64,000 bases of DNA from Streptomyces sp. TBY4 (lineage in GTDB: Bacteria; Actinomycetota; Actinomycetes; Streptomycetales; Streptomycetaceae). The notes under the pieces are model-generated. The model was not told the DNA's origin. It saw only the letters and a program-made list of their open reading frames with translations, and did not search any database. The stretch is taken from assembly GCF_024213195.1 (NCBI RefSeq), contig NZ_JANAVF010000002.1, forward strand, positions 372,001-436,000, read 5' to 3'. The position numbers and the translations under genes were made by a program. This document shows positions 16,679-25,175 of this stretch, in pieces. The first letter of the stretch is position 1. Every line of letters begins with the position of its first letter.

Positions 16679-17668
16679 ATGCGCGCCGACCGGCTCCTCT
16701 CCCTCCTCCTGCTGCTCCAGAACCGCGGCCGGATGACCGCCCCCGAGCTCGCCGCCGAGCTGGAGGTCTCCGTCCGCACCGTGTACCGGGACGTCGAGGC
16801 GCTGGGCGCCTCCGGGATCCCCGTCCACGCGGACCGCGGGCCCGCGGGCGGGTTCCGGCTGGTCGACGGCTACCGGACCCGGCTGACCGGTCTCACCGAT
16901 GTCCAGGCGGGCTCCCTGTTCCTCGCCGGAGCCCCGGGCCCCGCCCGCGACCTCGGCCTCGGCGCGGACCTCGCCGCCGCCCAGCTGAAACTGCAGGCCG
17001 CCCTCCCGGCCGAACTCGCCGACCGGTCCCGCCGGATCCAGCAGCGCTTCCACCTCGACGCGCCCGCCTGGTTCCGCGACGCCGACCCCGTGCCGCACCT
17101 CGCGCAGATCGCCGAGGCGGTGTGGGAGCAGCGGATCCTGCACACCCACTACCGCCGCTGGAGCGGAGCCGTCCACCGGGTGCTGTGGCCGCTCGGCCTC
17201 GTCCTCAAGGGCGGCATCTGGTACTTGGCGGCCCGCGCGGCGGAGCCCGGGGCGGCGGAGGACACGGCCGCCGCCGTGCGGACGTACCGTGTGGGGCGGT
17301 TCCTCGCCGTGGACACCCCGGGCGAGCGCTTCGAACGCCCCGAGGGGTTCGACCTCGCCGCGTACTGGGAGGAGTCCGCCCGCCGCCTGGAGGCGGCCAC
17401 CCGCCGGCAGACCGCCGTCGTACGGCTCTCCCCGCGCGCCCGCCGCCTGCTGCCGATGCTGTTCGGAGCGGCGGGCGTCCGCGCCCTCACCACCGCGGGC
17501 CCGCCGGACGCGGACGGCTGGGTGGCCGTGGAACTCGCCGTGGAGTCCGAACCGGTGGCCGTCGGCGACCTCCTCCGCCTCGGCACGGAGGCCGAGGTCC
17601 TCGCCCCGCCGGCCCTGCGCAAGGCCCTCGCGAACACGGTGACCGAACTGGCCGGCCGGTACCGCTGA
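16679..17668 (+). CDS. YafY-family transcriptional regulator (HTH_11 + WYL + WCX)
   Basis: 329 aa. The N-terminal winged helix is MRADRLLSLLLLLQNRGRMTAPELAAELEVSVRTVYRDVEALGASGIPVHADRGPAGGFRL. The WYL domain (TYRVGRFLAV... after HTHYRRWSGAVHRVLWPLGLVLKGGIWYLAAR) and a WCX-like C-terminus follow. WYL domains sense small ligands or nucleic acids. ATG 16661 is in frame but lies inside the palindrome, so 16679 is preferred. It probably autoregulates and controls the divergent DUF3224 gene. Confidence 0.9.
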   Translation: MRADRLLSLLLLLQNRGRMTAPELAAELEVSVRTVYRDVEALGASGIPVHADRGPAGGFRLVDGYRTRLTGLTDVQAGSLFLAGAPGPARDLGLGADLAAAQLKLQAALPAELADRSRRIQQRFHLDAPAWFRDADPVPHLAQIAEAVWEQRILHTHYRRWSGAVHRVLWPLGLVLKGGIWYLAARAAEPGAAEDTAAAVRTYRVGRFLAVDTPGERFERPEGFDLAAYWEESARRLEAATRRQTAVVRLSPRARRLLPMLFGAAGVRALTTAGPPDADGWVAVELAVESEPVAVGDLLRLGTEAEVLAPPALRKALANTVTELAGRYR

Positions 17669-17698
17669 GCACCGGGTCGGTGTGCTTTCCCCGAGGGC

Positions 17699-18169
17699 TC
17701 AGGGGGTCGGGGGCGGTTCGACCTCCAGGAAGCGGCGGTGGCGGGGGCCGCGGTACAGGAGGCAGGTCCAGCCGAGGTGTTCGAGGGTGGCCGCGCAGGC
17801 CGTGAGGCGTTCCTGTTCCTCCTCGGCCGCGCCGCTGCCCGGCGGGCCGAGCCAGGTCACCTCGACGCGGTTCTCGCCGGAGGGTGCGGGGGCGACCCGG
17901 TACCCGGTTCGGGTGCGCGGTCCGTCGGGGGTTTGCTGGTTCCGCGCCGACGGCGGGATGCCCGCCGCCTCCAGGGCGAGGGCCACCGCGCGTGGCATCA
18001 GGCGGAGTTCCCACGGGGCGGGAACTCCGGTGCCTGCCGGGCCGTTGACGAGGCGGCGGATCTGGAGCAGGCCTTCGTAGGCGGTACGGAGCTCCGCCGC
18101 GCGTCCGGCCGCCGAGGGCTCGGGGCCGTCGCCGGTCGCCGGTTCGAAGCCCTGACCGGGTGTGTTCAC
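17699..18169 (-). CDS. Hypothetical protein, 156 aa
   Basis: Start ATG 18169. A soluble protein with a helical N-terminal half (AAELRTAYEGLLQIRRLVNG...LMPRAVALALEAAGIPPSARNQQTPDGPRTRTGYRV) and a C-terminal strand-helix-strand (NRVEVTWLGPPGSGAAEEEQERLTACAATLEHLGWTCLLYRGPRHRRFLEVEP). No signal peptide, membrane segment or family I can name. It converges on the YafY gene with a 30-base gap. Confidence 0.65.
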   Translation of the reverse strand: MNTPGQGFEPATGDGPEPSAAGRAAELRTAYEGLLQIRRLVNGPAGTGVPAPWELRLMPRAVALALEAAGIPPSARNQQTPDGPRTRTGYRVAPAPSGENRVEVTWLGPPGSGAAEEEQERLTACAATLEHLGWTCLLYRGPRHRRFLEVEPPPTP

Positions 18170-18288
18170 GTACGGCCGTCCCCTCGTCCGGTACGGGCCC
18201 GGGCCGGCCCGTTTCTGAGTACCTCACACCCAACGGCCTGAGTATGCGGCCCGATTCCCGGGACGGCCTCCGCTGATCGAATGGGGGC

Positions 18289-18606
18289 ATGACCTCCGAG
18301 ACCGGCATCGCCACGGCCACCGCACCCGCCGCGAGCCGCCCGCGCATGCAGCAGCACATGACCACCGCCGGCTCCGCGCTGGCCGTGGCCCTGGTCCCGC
18401 TCGTGGTCGGGGTCCTGGTGGCGAAGGGGCTCGCCGCGGACCCGCACGCACCGGTCAACGCCCTGATCACCGGCGGCGGCCAGCGCGCCGGCCTGCCGCG
18501 GGCGGAGTGGCGCCGCCGCGGGCACGCCACGATCCGCCGGCTGCGCACGGTCCGGCGCGGAGCCGTGCGTCCTCAGGGGAGGAGCGGCCGGCCGACCGGT
18601 CGCTGA
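18289..18606 (+). CDS. Small single-pass membrane protein, hypothetical
   Basis: 105 aa; ATG 18289 follows GGGGGC. One hydrophobic segment (GSALAVALVPLVVGVLVAKGLA, residues about 28-49), then a basic tail rich in Arg. No known domain. The last 34 bases overlap the 3' end of the kinase gene on the opposite strand; the basic tail may partly reflect that overlap. Moderate confidence that it is expressed. Confidence 0.5.
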   Translation: MTSETGIATATAPAASRPRMQQHMTTAGSALAVALVPLVVGVLVAKGLAADPHAPVNALITGGGQRAGLPRAEWRRRGHATIRRLRTVRRGAVRPQGRSGRPTGR

Positions 18607-19118
18607 CTCCGCAGCCAGGCTCCGGCGGCCTTCGCGGAGCGCAGCCGGACCACCCGCAGCGGGGCGTACCGCGCGTCCGCGGCCAGCCGGCCGATCTCCG
18701 CGCGCCGGGCTCCGTACTGGGACCAGGCCCACCACGCGGGATGGTCGGCGCGCAGCCACTCCCGCCACCGCTCCCGGTTGCCGCCGAACAGCCGCTCCCG
18801 CAGCAGGCTCCGCCGCAGGGAGCGCAGCAGCACCCGGCGCATGACGGTACGGCGCGGCTGGTCCAGCCACACCACGGTGTCGGCCCGCCGCCACAGCCGC
18901 TCCCGCGCGGCCTCGGGCCCGTGGGAGTCGAGGATCCACCGCTCGCCCTCCGCGATCCCGGCCAGGTCCGCCGCGTAGGACGGGCTGACGGCCCACCCCG
19001 GCCCGGAGAAGTGCAGGGCGTCCACCTCGTGGTACGGGAGGTCGCGCAGCAGTCCCAGCTCCCGGGCCAGGGTGGACTTGCCGGCTCCGCTGATGCCGAC
19101 CACGAGTACGCGTTGCAT
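18573..19118 (-). CDS. P-loop adenylate-kinase-like (FlaR/topology-modulation-like) protein
   Basis: 181 aa. Walker A GISGAGKST at the N-terminus, followed by LARELGLLRDLPYHEVDALHFSGPGW, then WILDSHGPEAARERLWRRADTVVWLDQPRRTVMRRVLLRSLRR. This is the layout of the FlaR/YqaC-like kinases often annotated as DNA topology modulation proteins. It probably phosphorylates a nucleotide or small molecule in the cytoplasm; the substrate is unknown. Confidence 0.85.
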   Translation of the reverse strand: MQRVLVVGISGAGKSTLARELGLLRDLPYHEVDALHFSGPGWAVSPSYAADLAGIAEGERWILDSHGPEAARERLWRRADTVVWLDQPRRTVMRRVLLRSLRRSLLRERLFGGNRERWREWLRADHPAWWAWSQYGARRAEIGRLAADARYAPLRVVRLRSAKAAGAWLRSQRPVGRPLLP

Positions 19119-19171
19119 CAGCGGAGACTAGCCGGGCCCAGCCCGGGCCCGCGCGGGGATATGGGCCGTCC

Positions 19172-20008
19172 TCAGGCGCCGAGCGGTTCCTGGAGTTCGG
19201 TGACCCACTCGTCGCGGTCCTCCGGGCAGGCCAGGGACACCTCGCGGGCATAGCCGCCGGAGCGCTCCCCGTTGGCGTCGATCCACTGGGCCAGGGCCTG
19301 CTCGGCCGGCAGGATGGAGTCCATCGAACCCCGGTGCACGACCGTCGCCGCCCGCTCGACGGCGGGCAGCACGACGATGCGCACCTCGCCCCCGAGGTCC
19401 TCGGCCCGGACGTCCGCCGCCACCGTCACTCCGGCGTGGACCAGGACGGCACCGGGCCGCGCCGGGTCGCCGGCGTCCTCGTAGTACGCCACGCCGGGGC
19501 CCGCCGGCGTGACACCGGCGGCCGCGGCACGGCTGAACAGCTCGTCGTAGAGCGGGCCGATGACCGGGCCGATGTCCTGCCCCTGGTAGCTGGCCGCGAC
19601 CCCGCTCAACTCGGCGAGGCGGACGGGCGGAAGGCTCTTGACGACGATGTCGATGGAAGACATGGATCCCTCGTTCTCGATGATCCGGAGCCTCGTCTCG
19701 ACCTGGGCCAGCCGGGCCGCCGCAGCGGCCATGGCCGATTCCAGTTCCGCCTGCCGCAGCCGCAGCATGCCGCGCAGCTCCTCCGCGCCCACCAGCTCGT
19801 CGAGTATCGACCCCACCTGTTCCAGGCTGAAGCCGAGCTCCTTGAGCGCGATGACACGGTTGAGGCGGGCGAGCTGCCCGGCCTCGTAGTAGCGGTAGCC
19901 GCTGGCGGGGTCGACACGGGCCGGGTGCAGCAGTCCGAGGGCGTCGTAGTGACGCAGCATGCGGACCGATACCCGGCCGTGCTTGGCGAAGTCTCCGATG
20001 GTGAACAT
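19172..20008 (-). CDS. MerR-family activator with GyrI-like effector domain
   Basis: 278 aa from ATG 20008 (GGAAGG upstream; an in-frame ATG at 20035 has none). The N-terminal MerR DNA-binding domain is FTIGDFAKHGRVSVRMLRHYDALGLLHPARVDPASGYRYYEAGQLARLNRVIALKELGFSLEQVGSIL, followed by a coiled coil (about 80-120). The C-terminal GyrI-like/BmrR-type ligand pocket runs SSIDIVVKSLPPVRLAELSG to the end. It probably senses lipophilic or cationic drugs. An autoregulatory MerR-type promoter with 19-bp spacing lies just upstream. Confidence 0.9.
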   Translation of the reverse strand: MFTIGDFAKHGRVSVRMLRHYDALGLLHPARVDPASGYRYYEAGQLARLNRVIALKELGFSLEQVGSILDELVGAEELRGMLRLRQAELESAMAAAAARLAQVETRLRIIENEGSMSSIDIVVKSLPPVRLAELSGVAASYQGQDIGPVIGPLYDELFSRAAAAGVTPAGPGVAYYEDAGDPARPGAVLVHAGVTVAADVRAEDLGGEVRIVVLPAVERAATVVHRGSMDSILPAEQALAQWIDANGERSGGYAREVSLACPEDRDEWVTELQEPLGA

Positions 20009-20018
20009 GACGCCTTCC

Positions 20019-20049
20019 AGTGCAGGCCCTGACACGGTGTGAGAGTCAA
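20019..20049 (-). promoter_or_regulatory. MerR-type promoter/operator (19-bp spacer)
   Basis: On the minus strand, -35 TTGACT (20049-20044), then 19 bases, then -10 TGCACT (20024-20019). The spacer contains the dyad CTGACAC-G-GTGTGAG (20029-20043), with one mismatch between the arms. An overlong 19-bp spacer filled by a dyad is the hallmark of MerR-activated promoters, which suggests autoregulation of the gene starting at 20008. Confidence 0.6.
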
Positions 20050-20125
20050 GCGTGCCCAGAGTATTCGGCCATCGGGCCAGGTCAGCGGCTCGGGTCGGAG
20101 GGGCGGGTCGGGTCGGAGGGCCCGG

Positions 20126-20617
20126 TCAGCGGCCGGTGGCCTGGCGGATGCAGAGATCGACGATGGACGGCGGCAGGGCGCCTTCCGCGGCCGAGCAGAA
20201 CTCGTCCGCACGGGGCAGCGGCGGTACGGGATCCCGCGCGGGGCGGTCGGGCCGGTCGGCGGTGCTCCTCGGCGGGTGTGCGCGGCGCGGCGCGGCTGGC
20301 TTCGCGCGCCGTTCGGCCGTCGGGCGGGGGGCCTTGGCGGCGCGCCGGGACGGTTCGCGGCCGCTGTCCCGGTCGGTGGCGGCCCGGGCGGGGGCGGCCT
20401 CCGCCGGGAGTTCGCCGAGGGGCAGCGGCTCAGCGGGGCGCCCGGCCGGATCGGCTGCGGGGGACACGGCGTCGGGCCGGCTCAGATCCGGCGCGTCGAC
20501 GGGGGGTACGGCATCACGCGCGGGCGCGCCGCCGTCCCGCGGGCCTCCGACCGACACGCAGCCGGTGCTTGCGAGGAGGGCGACGAGGGAGAGGGGCAGG
20601 GCCCGGAGCAACCGCAT
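20126..20617 (-). CDS. Putative lipoprotein with Pro/Ala/Arg-rich linker and C-terminal Cys motif
   Basis: 163 aa from ATG 20617. A lipoprotein signal MRLLRALPLSLVALLASTGC (Cys20) is followed by a low-complexity linker rich in Pro, Ala, Arg and Asp, then a conserved C-terminus EFCSAAEG...PPSIVDLCIRQ. The gene at 40156-40734 has the same architecture and a related ending (PLCAAARG...DPAIVALCR). The linker probably crosses the cell wall, with the Cys-pair motif displayed outside. No enzymatic motif or family I can name. Only a weak ribosome site is seen. Confidence 0.65.
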   Translation of the reverse strand: MRLLRALPLSLVALLASTGCVSVGGPRDGGAPARDAVPPVDAPDLSRPDAVSPAADPAGRPAEPLPLGELPAEAAPARAATDRDSGREPSRRAAKAPRPTAERRAKPAAPRRAHPPRSTADRPDRPARDPVPPLPRADEFCSAAEGALPPSIVDLCIRQATGR

Positions 20618-21011
20618 CGCACCACCATGCAGCACGGGCGGACGGGCCGGTTCCCGTCCGCGGGCGGGCGGCCGCGGGCGGGGGAGCAAGGGGGAGGGCC
20701 GAGGGGGCCGGGGCGGGCGCCGCGGAGGCTGCTGAAACGGTCCTCCTGGCTCACCGTGATCGTTCCTGCCGCGCAGGAAGGTTCACCGGTCCGGGAGAAC
20801 GCGCACGTGGACGGGGGTGGACCTGACGGAGGAATCCCGACAAGGTTCGGAGGGGAACGGCAGTACGGATCCCGGGGGAGGCGCGACCCCCGGTGCTCCG
20901 CGTTGCCGTGCCGGCTCCCCGGACCGGGCCCGCCCGTGCGGCGGGATCGCTCCGGTGGGCCGCCCTGTGTGCCCGCCCGTCTGTCTGTCTGCCCGTATGG
21001 AGTTCCGCCCC
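20618..21011. other. 394-base divergent intergenic region
   Basis: Between the lipoprotein (minus) and the MFS exporter (plus). GC-rich, with no convincing conserved promoter, hairpin or RNA seen. An open frame runs through it into the MFS gene (from 20817), but its translation is low-complexity and non-membranous. A short CTGTCTGTCTG repeat lies near 20980. Confidence 0.35.
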
Positions 21012-22376
21012 ATGAACGCAGCCCCCGCGCCCGGCAACGAACCCGATGTCCCGGAGCCGAAGCATCCGCTGAGCTCCGATCCCGAGCCCGATCCCGATCC
21101 GGATCCCGCCCTCGTCCCCGGGCGACCCCCTGCCGCCGGGTGGCGGGGATGGGGGGCGGTGGGGGCGGTGGCGCTCGGGATCTTCTGCCTCATCACCTCC
21201 GAGTTGCTGCCCGTCGGCCTGCTCACCCCCGTGGGCGCCGATCTCGGTGTCTCCGACGGCACCGCCGGGCTGATGGTCACGGTGCCGGGGCTGGTGGCGG
21301 GCTTCTGCGCGCCCCTCGTCACCGTGGGCGCCGGCCGGCTGGACCGGCGGTGGGTGCTGGTGGTGCTGATCGCCCTGATGGCCGTGGCCAACCTGGTCGC
21401 GGCCCTCGCTCCGGGCTTCGGCGTGCTGCTGGCCGCCCGGCTGCTCGTGGGCGTCAGCGTCGGAGGGTTCTGGGCCATAGCCGGCGGCCTCGCCGTCCGC
21501 CTCGTCCCCGCGCACCACGTGGGCCGGGCCACCGCGCTCGTCTTCGGCGGGGTCCCGACGGCCTCGGTGCTCGGGGTCCCCGCCGGGACCCTGCTCGGCG
21601 AACTCGGCGGCTGGCGCTTCGCCTTCGCGGCCGTGGGCGGGCTCGGGCTGCTCACCCTGGCCGCACTGCTCCTGCTGCTCCCGCCGCTGCCGCCGACCCG
21701 GACCATCACCTTCGCCCAGCTCCCCGCCCTGCTGCGGCGCAACCGCGCCGTCCGGGCCGGGGTGGTCGTCACCTTCCTGCTGGTCACGGGGCAGTTCGCC
21801 GCGTACACGTTCGTACGGCCGATCCTGCAGGAGGTGTCCGGGGTGAACGCCGCCTACGTGAGCACCCTCCTCCTCGGGTACGGAGTCGCGGGCGTGGCCG
21901 GCAACTTCCTGGCGGGAGCGCGCGATCCGTACCGGACCCTGTTCACGGTCGGGGCCTCCCTCACGGTGATCCTGGCGCTGATCGCCACGGTGCCGGGAGC
22001 GCTCGCCGGGACCGTGCTGCTGCTGGCCTGGGGGCTGGTGTACGGCGGGGTCTCGGTCAGCCTCCAGAGCTGGATGATCAAGGCCGCACCGCAGGACGCG
22101 GAGGCCGCCTCCTCGCTGATGGTGGCGATGTTCAACCTGGCCATCGCCGCGGGTGCGCTGTCCGGCGGTCTCGCGGTCGACGGGATCTCGGTGCCCGCCG
22201 CCCCCCTGGCCGGGGCCGTCCTGATGGCCCTGGCGGCCGTCACGGTCCGGGTCACCTCCACGTCCCGCAGGGCCGGACGGGCGGTCGCGGCGTCCGCGGT
22301 GTCCGCAGGAGGCGGCACCGGTACCGGAGGCGGCCCCGCCGAGGCCCGCGACGCCTCACCGGCCGACCGGCGATAG
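21012..22376 (+). CDS. MFS transporter, DHA1/AraJ-like efflux permease
   Basis: 454 aa from ATG 21012, with TGGAG 9 bases upstream. After an acidic Asp-Pro-rich N-terminal tail (PEPDPDPDPDPALVPG) come about 12 hydrophobic segments. The MFS loop GAGRLDRRWVLV lies between helices 2 and 3, and GGFWAIAGGLAVRLVPAHHVGRATALVFGGVPTASVLGVPAGTLLGELGGWRFAF is typical of the AraJ/YdhP-like drug or sugar efflux group. A 10-bp hairpin at 22415-22439 follows. Substrate unknown. Confidence 0.9.
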   Translation: MNAAPAPGNEPDVPEPKHPLSSDPEPDPDPDPALVPGRPPAAGWRGWGAVGAVALGIFCLITSELLPVGLLTPVGADLGVSDGTAGLMVTVPGLVAGFCAPLVTVGAGRLDRRWVLVVLIALMAVANLVAALAPGFGVLLAARLLVGVSVGGFWAIAGGLAVRLVPAHHVGRATALVFGGVPTASVLGVPAGTLLGELGGWRFAFAAVGGLGLLTLAALLLLLPPLPPTRTITFAQLPALLRRNRAVRAGVVVTFLLVTGQFAAYTFVRPILQEVSGVNAAYVSTLLLGYGVAGVAGNFLAGARDPYRTLFTVGASLTVILALIATVPGALAGTVLLLAWGLVYGGVSVSLQSWMIKAAPQDAEAASSLMVAMFNLAIAAGALSGGLAVDGISVPAAPLAGAVLMALAAVTVRVTSTSRRAGRAVAASAVSAGGGTGTGGGPAEARDASPADRR

Positions 22377-22730
22377 TCCGGCGGCGGACCAGCACCGGGC
22401 CTCCGAGCAGGAGTTGACCGTCCGCAATCCGGACGGTCAGCCGGCCGGCCCGGCAGAGGAGCCGCTCCGGGCGGTGCGGGTTCCGATGAAGAGGTCATGC
22501 CAGGACGGGGCGGATGGTGCGGATCGGACATCCGGCTTGACCCGGGGCATGTCCTGGAGAAAGAGTGCGCCGGTCGGACATCACCACCCGGACCGACCCG
22601 CCCCTGTTCCGGCCGCCGGCGCCGGCAGCCGGAACGGTCCTGCCGCCCGGCGGCGCAGGACCTGACCGGCCGGGTGCGGGGGCCGACACCGCACCGCCGC
22701 GCCGGCCCCCGTACCCGCCGGGAGACACCC
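22377..22730. other. 354-base intergenic region containing a terminator
   Basis: Between the MFS and peptidoglycan-binding genes. It holds the hairpin at 22415-22439, two copies of TCGGACATC about 60 bases apart (near 22525 and 22575), and GC-rich sequence. No credible ORF. Confidence 0.4.
22415..22439 (+). terminator. Intrinsic terminator after the MFS gene
   Basis: Perfect 10-bp stem TGACCGTCCG (22415-22424) and CGGACGGTCA (22430-22439) with a 5-nt loop, 39 bases after the MFS stop. Confidence 0.6.
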
Positions 22731-23567
22731 GTGTCCCCTGACCCCTATGAGAGTGGGATCGTGCCCGACGACGATCGCTTGCTCGTACGCCCCTACGTAG
22801 CTCCCTCGGACCCGCTGCCCGGGTCTCCCTCGCCGGCCTGGCCCGAGGAATCCGGGCGGATCTTCGTACCGACGCACTTCGGGCCGCCGGCCGAGGAGCC
22901 CGGGGGCCCGCGCCTGATCGGGGCCCCGCCCGTGCCCGGGTCTGCGCACGTGCCCGGGCCGGACTCCGCTCCGCCCGCCCGGCGGACCGGACCCCCCGAG
23001 GCCCCGGCCGCCGACCGGCGGGGCAGTCGGCTCCCGCTCGTGGGACTCGCCCTGCTCGGACTCGGGGCGGCGGGAGCCCTCGCGTTCCTCCTGCGCGGCC
23101 CCGACCGGGAGCCGCCGCGCGCCGTGATCGCGCCGAACCTGTCCGTGCCGGTCCTCCCCGCGCGCAGCCCGGGGGCGGGCGAGGAGCCCTCGCCGACCGG
23201 GGGGTCCGGCGGCGCGCCCGCGCCCGGAACCCCCTCCGCGACGGCTCCGCAGGCCACGGACCGGCCCTCCTCCGGCCCGTCGCCGAGCACGAGCCGGGAC
23301 CCGGGGCCCACGGGCCCGACGGGCACCCGCCCGACGCCCGGCGGGGGCGGGGACGGCACCCTGGGCCCCGGGGACCGCGGGGCCGAGGTGCGGGCCCTGC
23401 AGGAACGGCTCCACGGGCAGGGTTTCACGTACGTCTCCGTCACCGGCGTCTACGACGAGCAGACCCGGCGCGGCGTCCTCCAGCTCCAGCAGAACAGGAG
23501 CATCAAGGGCGACCCGCCGGGGGTCTACGGCCCGGCCACCCGCGCGGCCTTCGCGACCGAGGACTGA
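22731..23567 (+). CDS. Membrane-anchored peptidoglycan-binding protein
   Basis: 278 aa from GTG 22731, with GGGAG upstream. Residues 1-100 are a disordered, Pro-rich cytoplasmic region. One membrane segment follows (LPLVGLALLGLGAAGALAFLL, 101-121), then a Pro/Ser/Thr/Gly-rich extracellular linker. A C-terminal PG_binding_1 domain (LGPGDRGAEVRALQERLHGQGFTYVSVTGVYDEQTRRGVLQLQQNRSIKGDPPGVYGPATRAAF) spans about 210-275. It probably tethers the membrane to the cell wall or senses it. Confidence 0.85.
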   Translation: MSPDPYESGIVPDDDRLLVRPYVAPSDPLPGSPSPAWPEESGRIFVPTHFGPPAEEPGGPRLIGAPPVPGSAHVPGPDSAPPARRTGPPEAPAADRRGSRLPLVGLALLGLGAAGALAFLLRGPDREPPRAVIAPNLSVPVLPARSPGAGEEPSPTGGSGGAPAPGTPSATAPQATDRPSSGPSPSTSRDPGPTGPTGTRPTPGGGGDGTLGPGDRGAEVRALQERLHGQGFTYVSVTGVYDEQTRRGVLQLQQNRSIKGDPPGVYGPATRAAFATED

Positions 23568-23576
23568 CACCGGGAC

Positions 23577-23606
23577 ACCGGCCCGTCCTCGACCCCTGGG
23601 GCCGGT
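23577..23606 (+). terminator. Possible terminator hairpin
   Basis: 8-bp stem ACCGGCCC (23577-23584) and GGGCCGGT (23599-23606) with a 14-nt loop, just after the peptidoglycan-binding gene stop. The long loop makes it weaker than the other terminators here. Confidence 0.4.
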
Positions 23607-23642
23607 TCGTGCGGTGCGCGTGCGCGGTGGCAGGGTGCGGTC

Positions 23643-24173
23643 ATGGATCAGGCGGAGATATTGCTCATCGGAGGGCGCGCGGGGGTCGGCAAGACGACCG
23701 TGGGCTGGGAGGTTTCGGCCCGGCTGCGCGCCGCGACGGTCGGCCACTGCGTCATCGAAGGCGACTTCATGGGGCAGGCGCATCCCGCTCCGGAGGGCGA
23801 CCCCGGCCGAGAGGGGATCGCCGAACGCAATCTGACGGCGCTGTGGTCCAACTACGCCGAGCTCGGGTACCGGCGCTTGATCTACACGCACACGGTGAGC
23901 GTGCTGGCCGAGCGCGAGGGCATGTTCCGGCGGGCCATGGGGACGGACGTCAGGATCGTGCGGGTCGTGCTCACCGCCTCCGACGCCACCGTCCGCGAGC
24001 GGCTGACCGGTCGGGAACGGGGCTCGGAGCTGGAGAGCGAGCTGGAGAGCAGCGCCCGCAAGGCGCGGATCCTGGAGGAGCGGATGCCCCCGGACGCGGT
24101 GCGGGTGGCGACCGACGGGCGTTCCGTGGTCGACATCGCGCGCGAAGTGGTGGGCGCTACCGGCTGGCTGTAG
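23643..24173 (+). CDS. P-loop kinase-like AAA ATPase, hypothetical
   Basis: 176 aa. Walker A GGRAGVGKTTVG near the N-terminus; then CVIEGDFMGQAHPAPEGD, RRLIYTHTVSVLAEREGMFRRAMG and VRIVRVVLTASDATVRERLTGRERGSELESELESSARKARILEERMP. The pattern matches the small chloramphenicol-phosphotransferase/gluconate-kinase-like group. A nucleotide-dependent kinase on an unknown small molecule is likely. A short ELES-ELES duplication is visible in the lid helix. Confidence 0.82.
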   Translation: MDQAEILLIGGRAGVGKTTVGWEVSARLRAATVGHCVIEGDFMGQAHPAPEGDPGREGIAERNLTALWSNYAELGYRRLIYTHTVSVLAEREGMFRRAMGTDVRIVRVVLTASDATVRERLTGRERGSELESELESSARKARILEERMPPDAVRVATDGRSVVDIAREVVGATGWL

Positions 24174-24247
24174 TGGTGGTGCTGACGACCGGCTGTCCGG
24201 CGGTGCGGGTCGGTGACCTTCCCGCCGGCCCCGGCGCCGGTGACCGT

Positions 24248-24991
24248 TCAGCGGCCGCCGGCGACGCGCAGCACCGTACCCGTCGTGTACGCGGCGTCCG
24301 CGGACAGCAGCCAGGCGATGGCCGCGGCGACCTCCACCGGCTGGCCGGCCCGTCGGAGGGGGATCTCGGCGGCCGCGAGCGCCGGGCGGTCGGGGTCGCC
24401 CATGGCGGCGTGCATGTCGGTGTCGATGATGCCGGGGGCCACGGCGTTGACCCGGATCCCGTCCGGGCCCAGCTCCTTCGCGAGGCCCAGGGTCAGGGTG
24501 TCGGTGGCGGCCTTGGTGGCGGCGTAGTGGACGTAGCGGCCGGGGCTGCCGAGGGTGGCGGCCGCGGAGGAGACGTTGACGATGGCTCCGCCGCCGGACT
24601 CGGCCATGTCCCGGGCGGCGCGGCGGCAGCAGAGCAGGTACCCGAGGAGGTTGACGTCGAGCACGCGGCGCAGGTCCTCGACCTGGATGTCGGCGAGCCG
24701 GCCCGGGGTGCCGGTGACTCCGGCGTTGTTGACCAGTCCGGTCACCGCACCGAACTCGGCTCCGGCGATGTCGAAGAGCCGCTCCACGCCGCACTCCTCG
24801 GAGGTGTCGCCGCGTACGGTCACGCATCGGGCGCCGGCCTCCCGCACCCGCTCGGCGGTGGCCTCGGCGGCCGCGTCGTCGTGGAGGTAGCCGAGGACGA
24901 GATCGTGCCCGTCGGCGGCGAGCCGGACGCAGGTGGCGGCGCCGATTCCGCGACTGCCTCCGGTGACGATGGTGACCGGTCGACGTGACAT
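24248..24991 (-). CDS. Short-chain dehydrogenase/reductase
   Basis: 247 aa classical SDR: the Rossmann motif TGGSRGIG, NNAG (VNNAGVTG), catalytic Ser in NVSSAAA, YxxxK as YAATK and PGIIDTD. It is NAD(P)-dependent; a basic residue after the glycine motif suggests NADPH use, but this is only an inference. No pathway neighbours identify the substrate; the glucose-dehydrogenase/FabG-like subfamily is possible. Confidence 0.92.
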   Translation of the reverse strand: MSRRPVTIVTGGSRGIGAATCVRLAADGHDLVLGYLHDDAAAEATAERVREAGARCVTVRGDTSEECGVERLFDIAGAEFGAVTGLVNNAGVTGTPGRLADIQVEDLRRVLDVNLLGYLLCCRRAARDMAESGGGAIVNVSSAAATLGSPGRYVHYAATKAATDTLTLGLAKELGPDGIRVNAVAPGIIDTDMHAAMGDPDRPALAAAEIPLRRAGQPVEVAAAIAWLLSADAAYTTGTVLRVAGGR

Positions 24992-25175
24992 GTGAGCCTC
25001 CTGTGTGACGCATTACCCCGTGTCGTGCCCACACCTGGGATCGCCGCAGAGTAACACCGGGATATGTGCTGGACCAGCGGAAATGGCGTACCGCAGAGTG
25101 CTGTCGGAGCGGCGGCTCCGGCCGATTCCGCCTACCGATCCGCCCCACCGATCCGCCCTACCGAGGAGCACCCCG

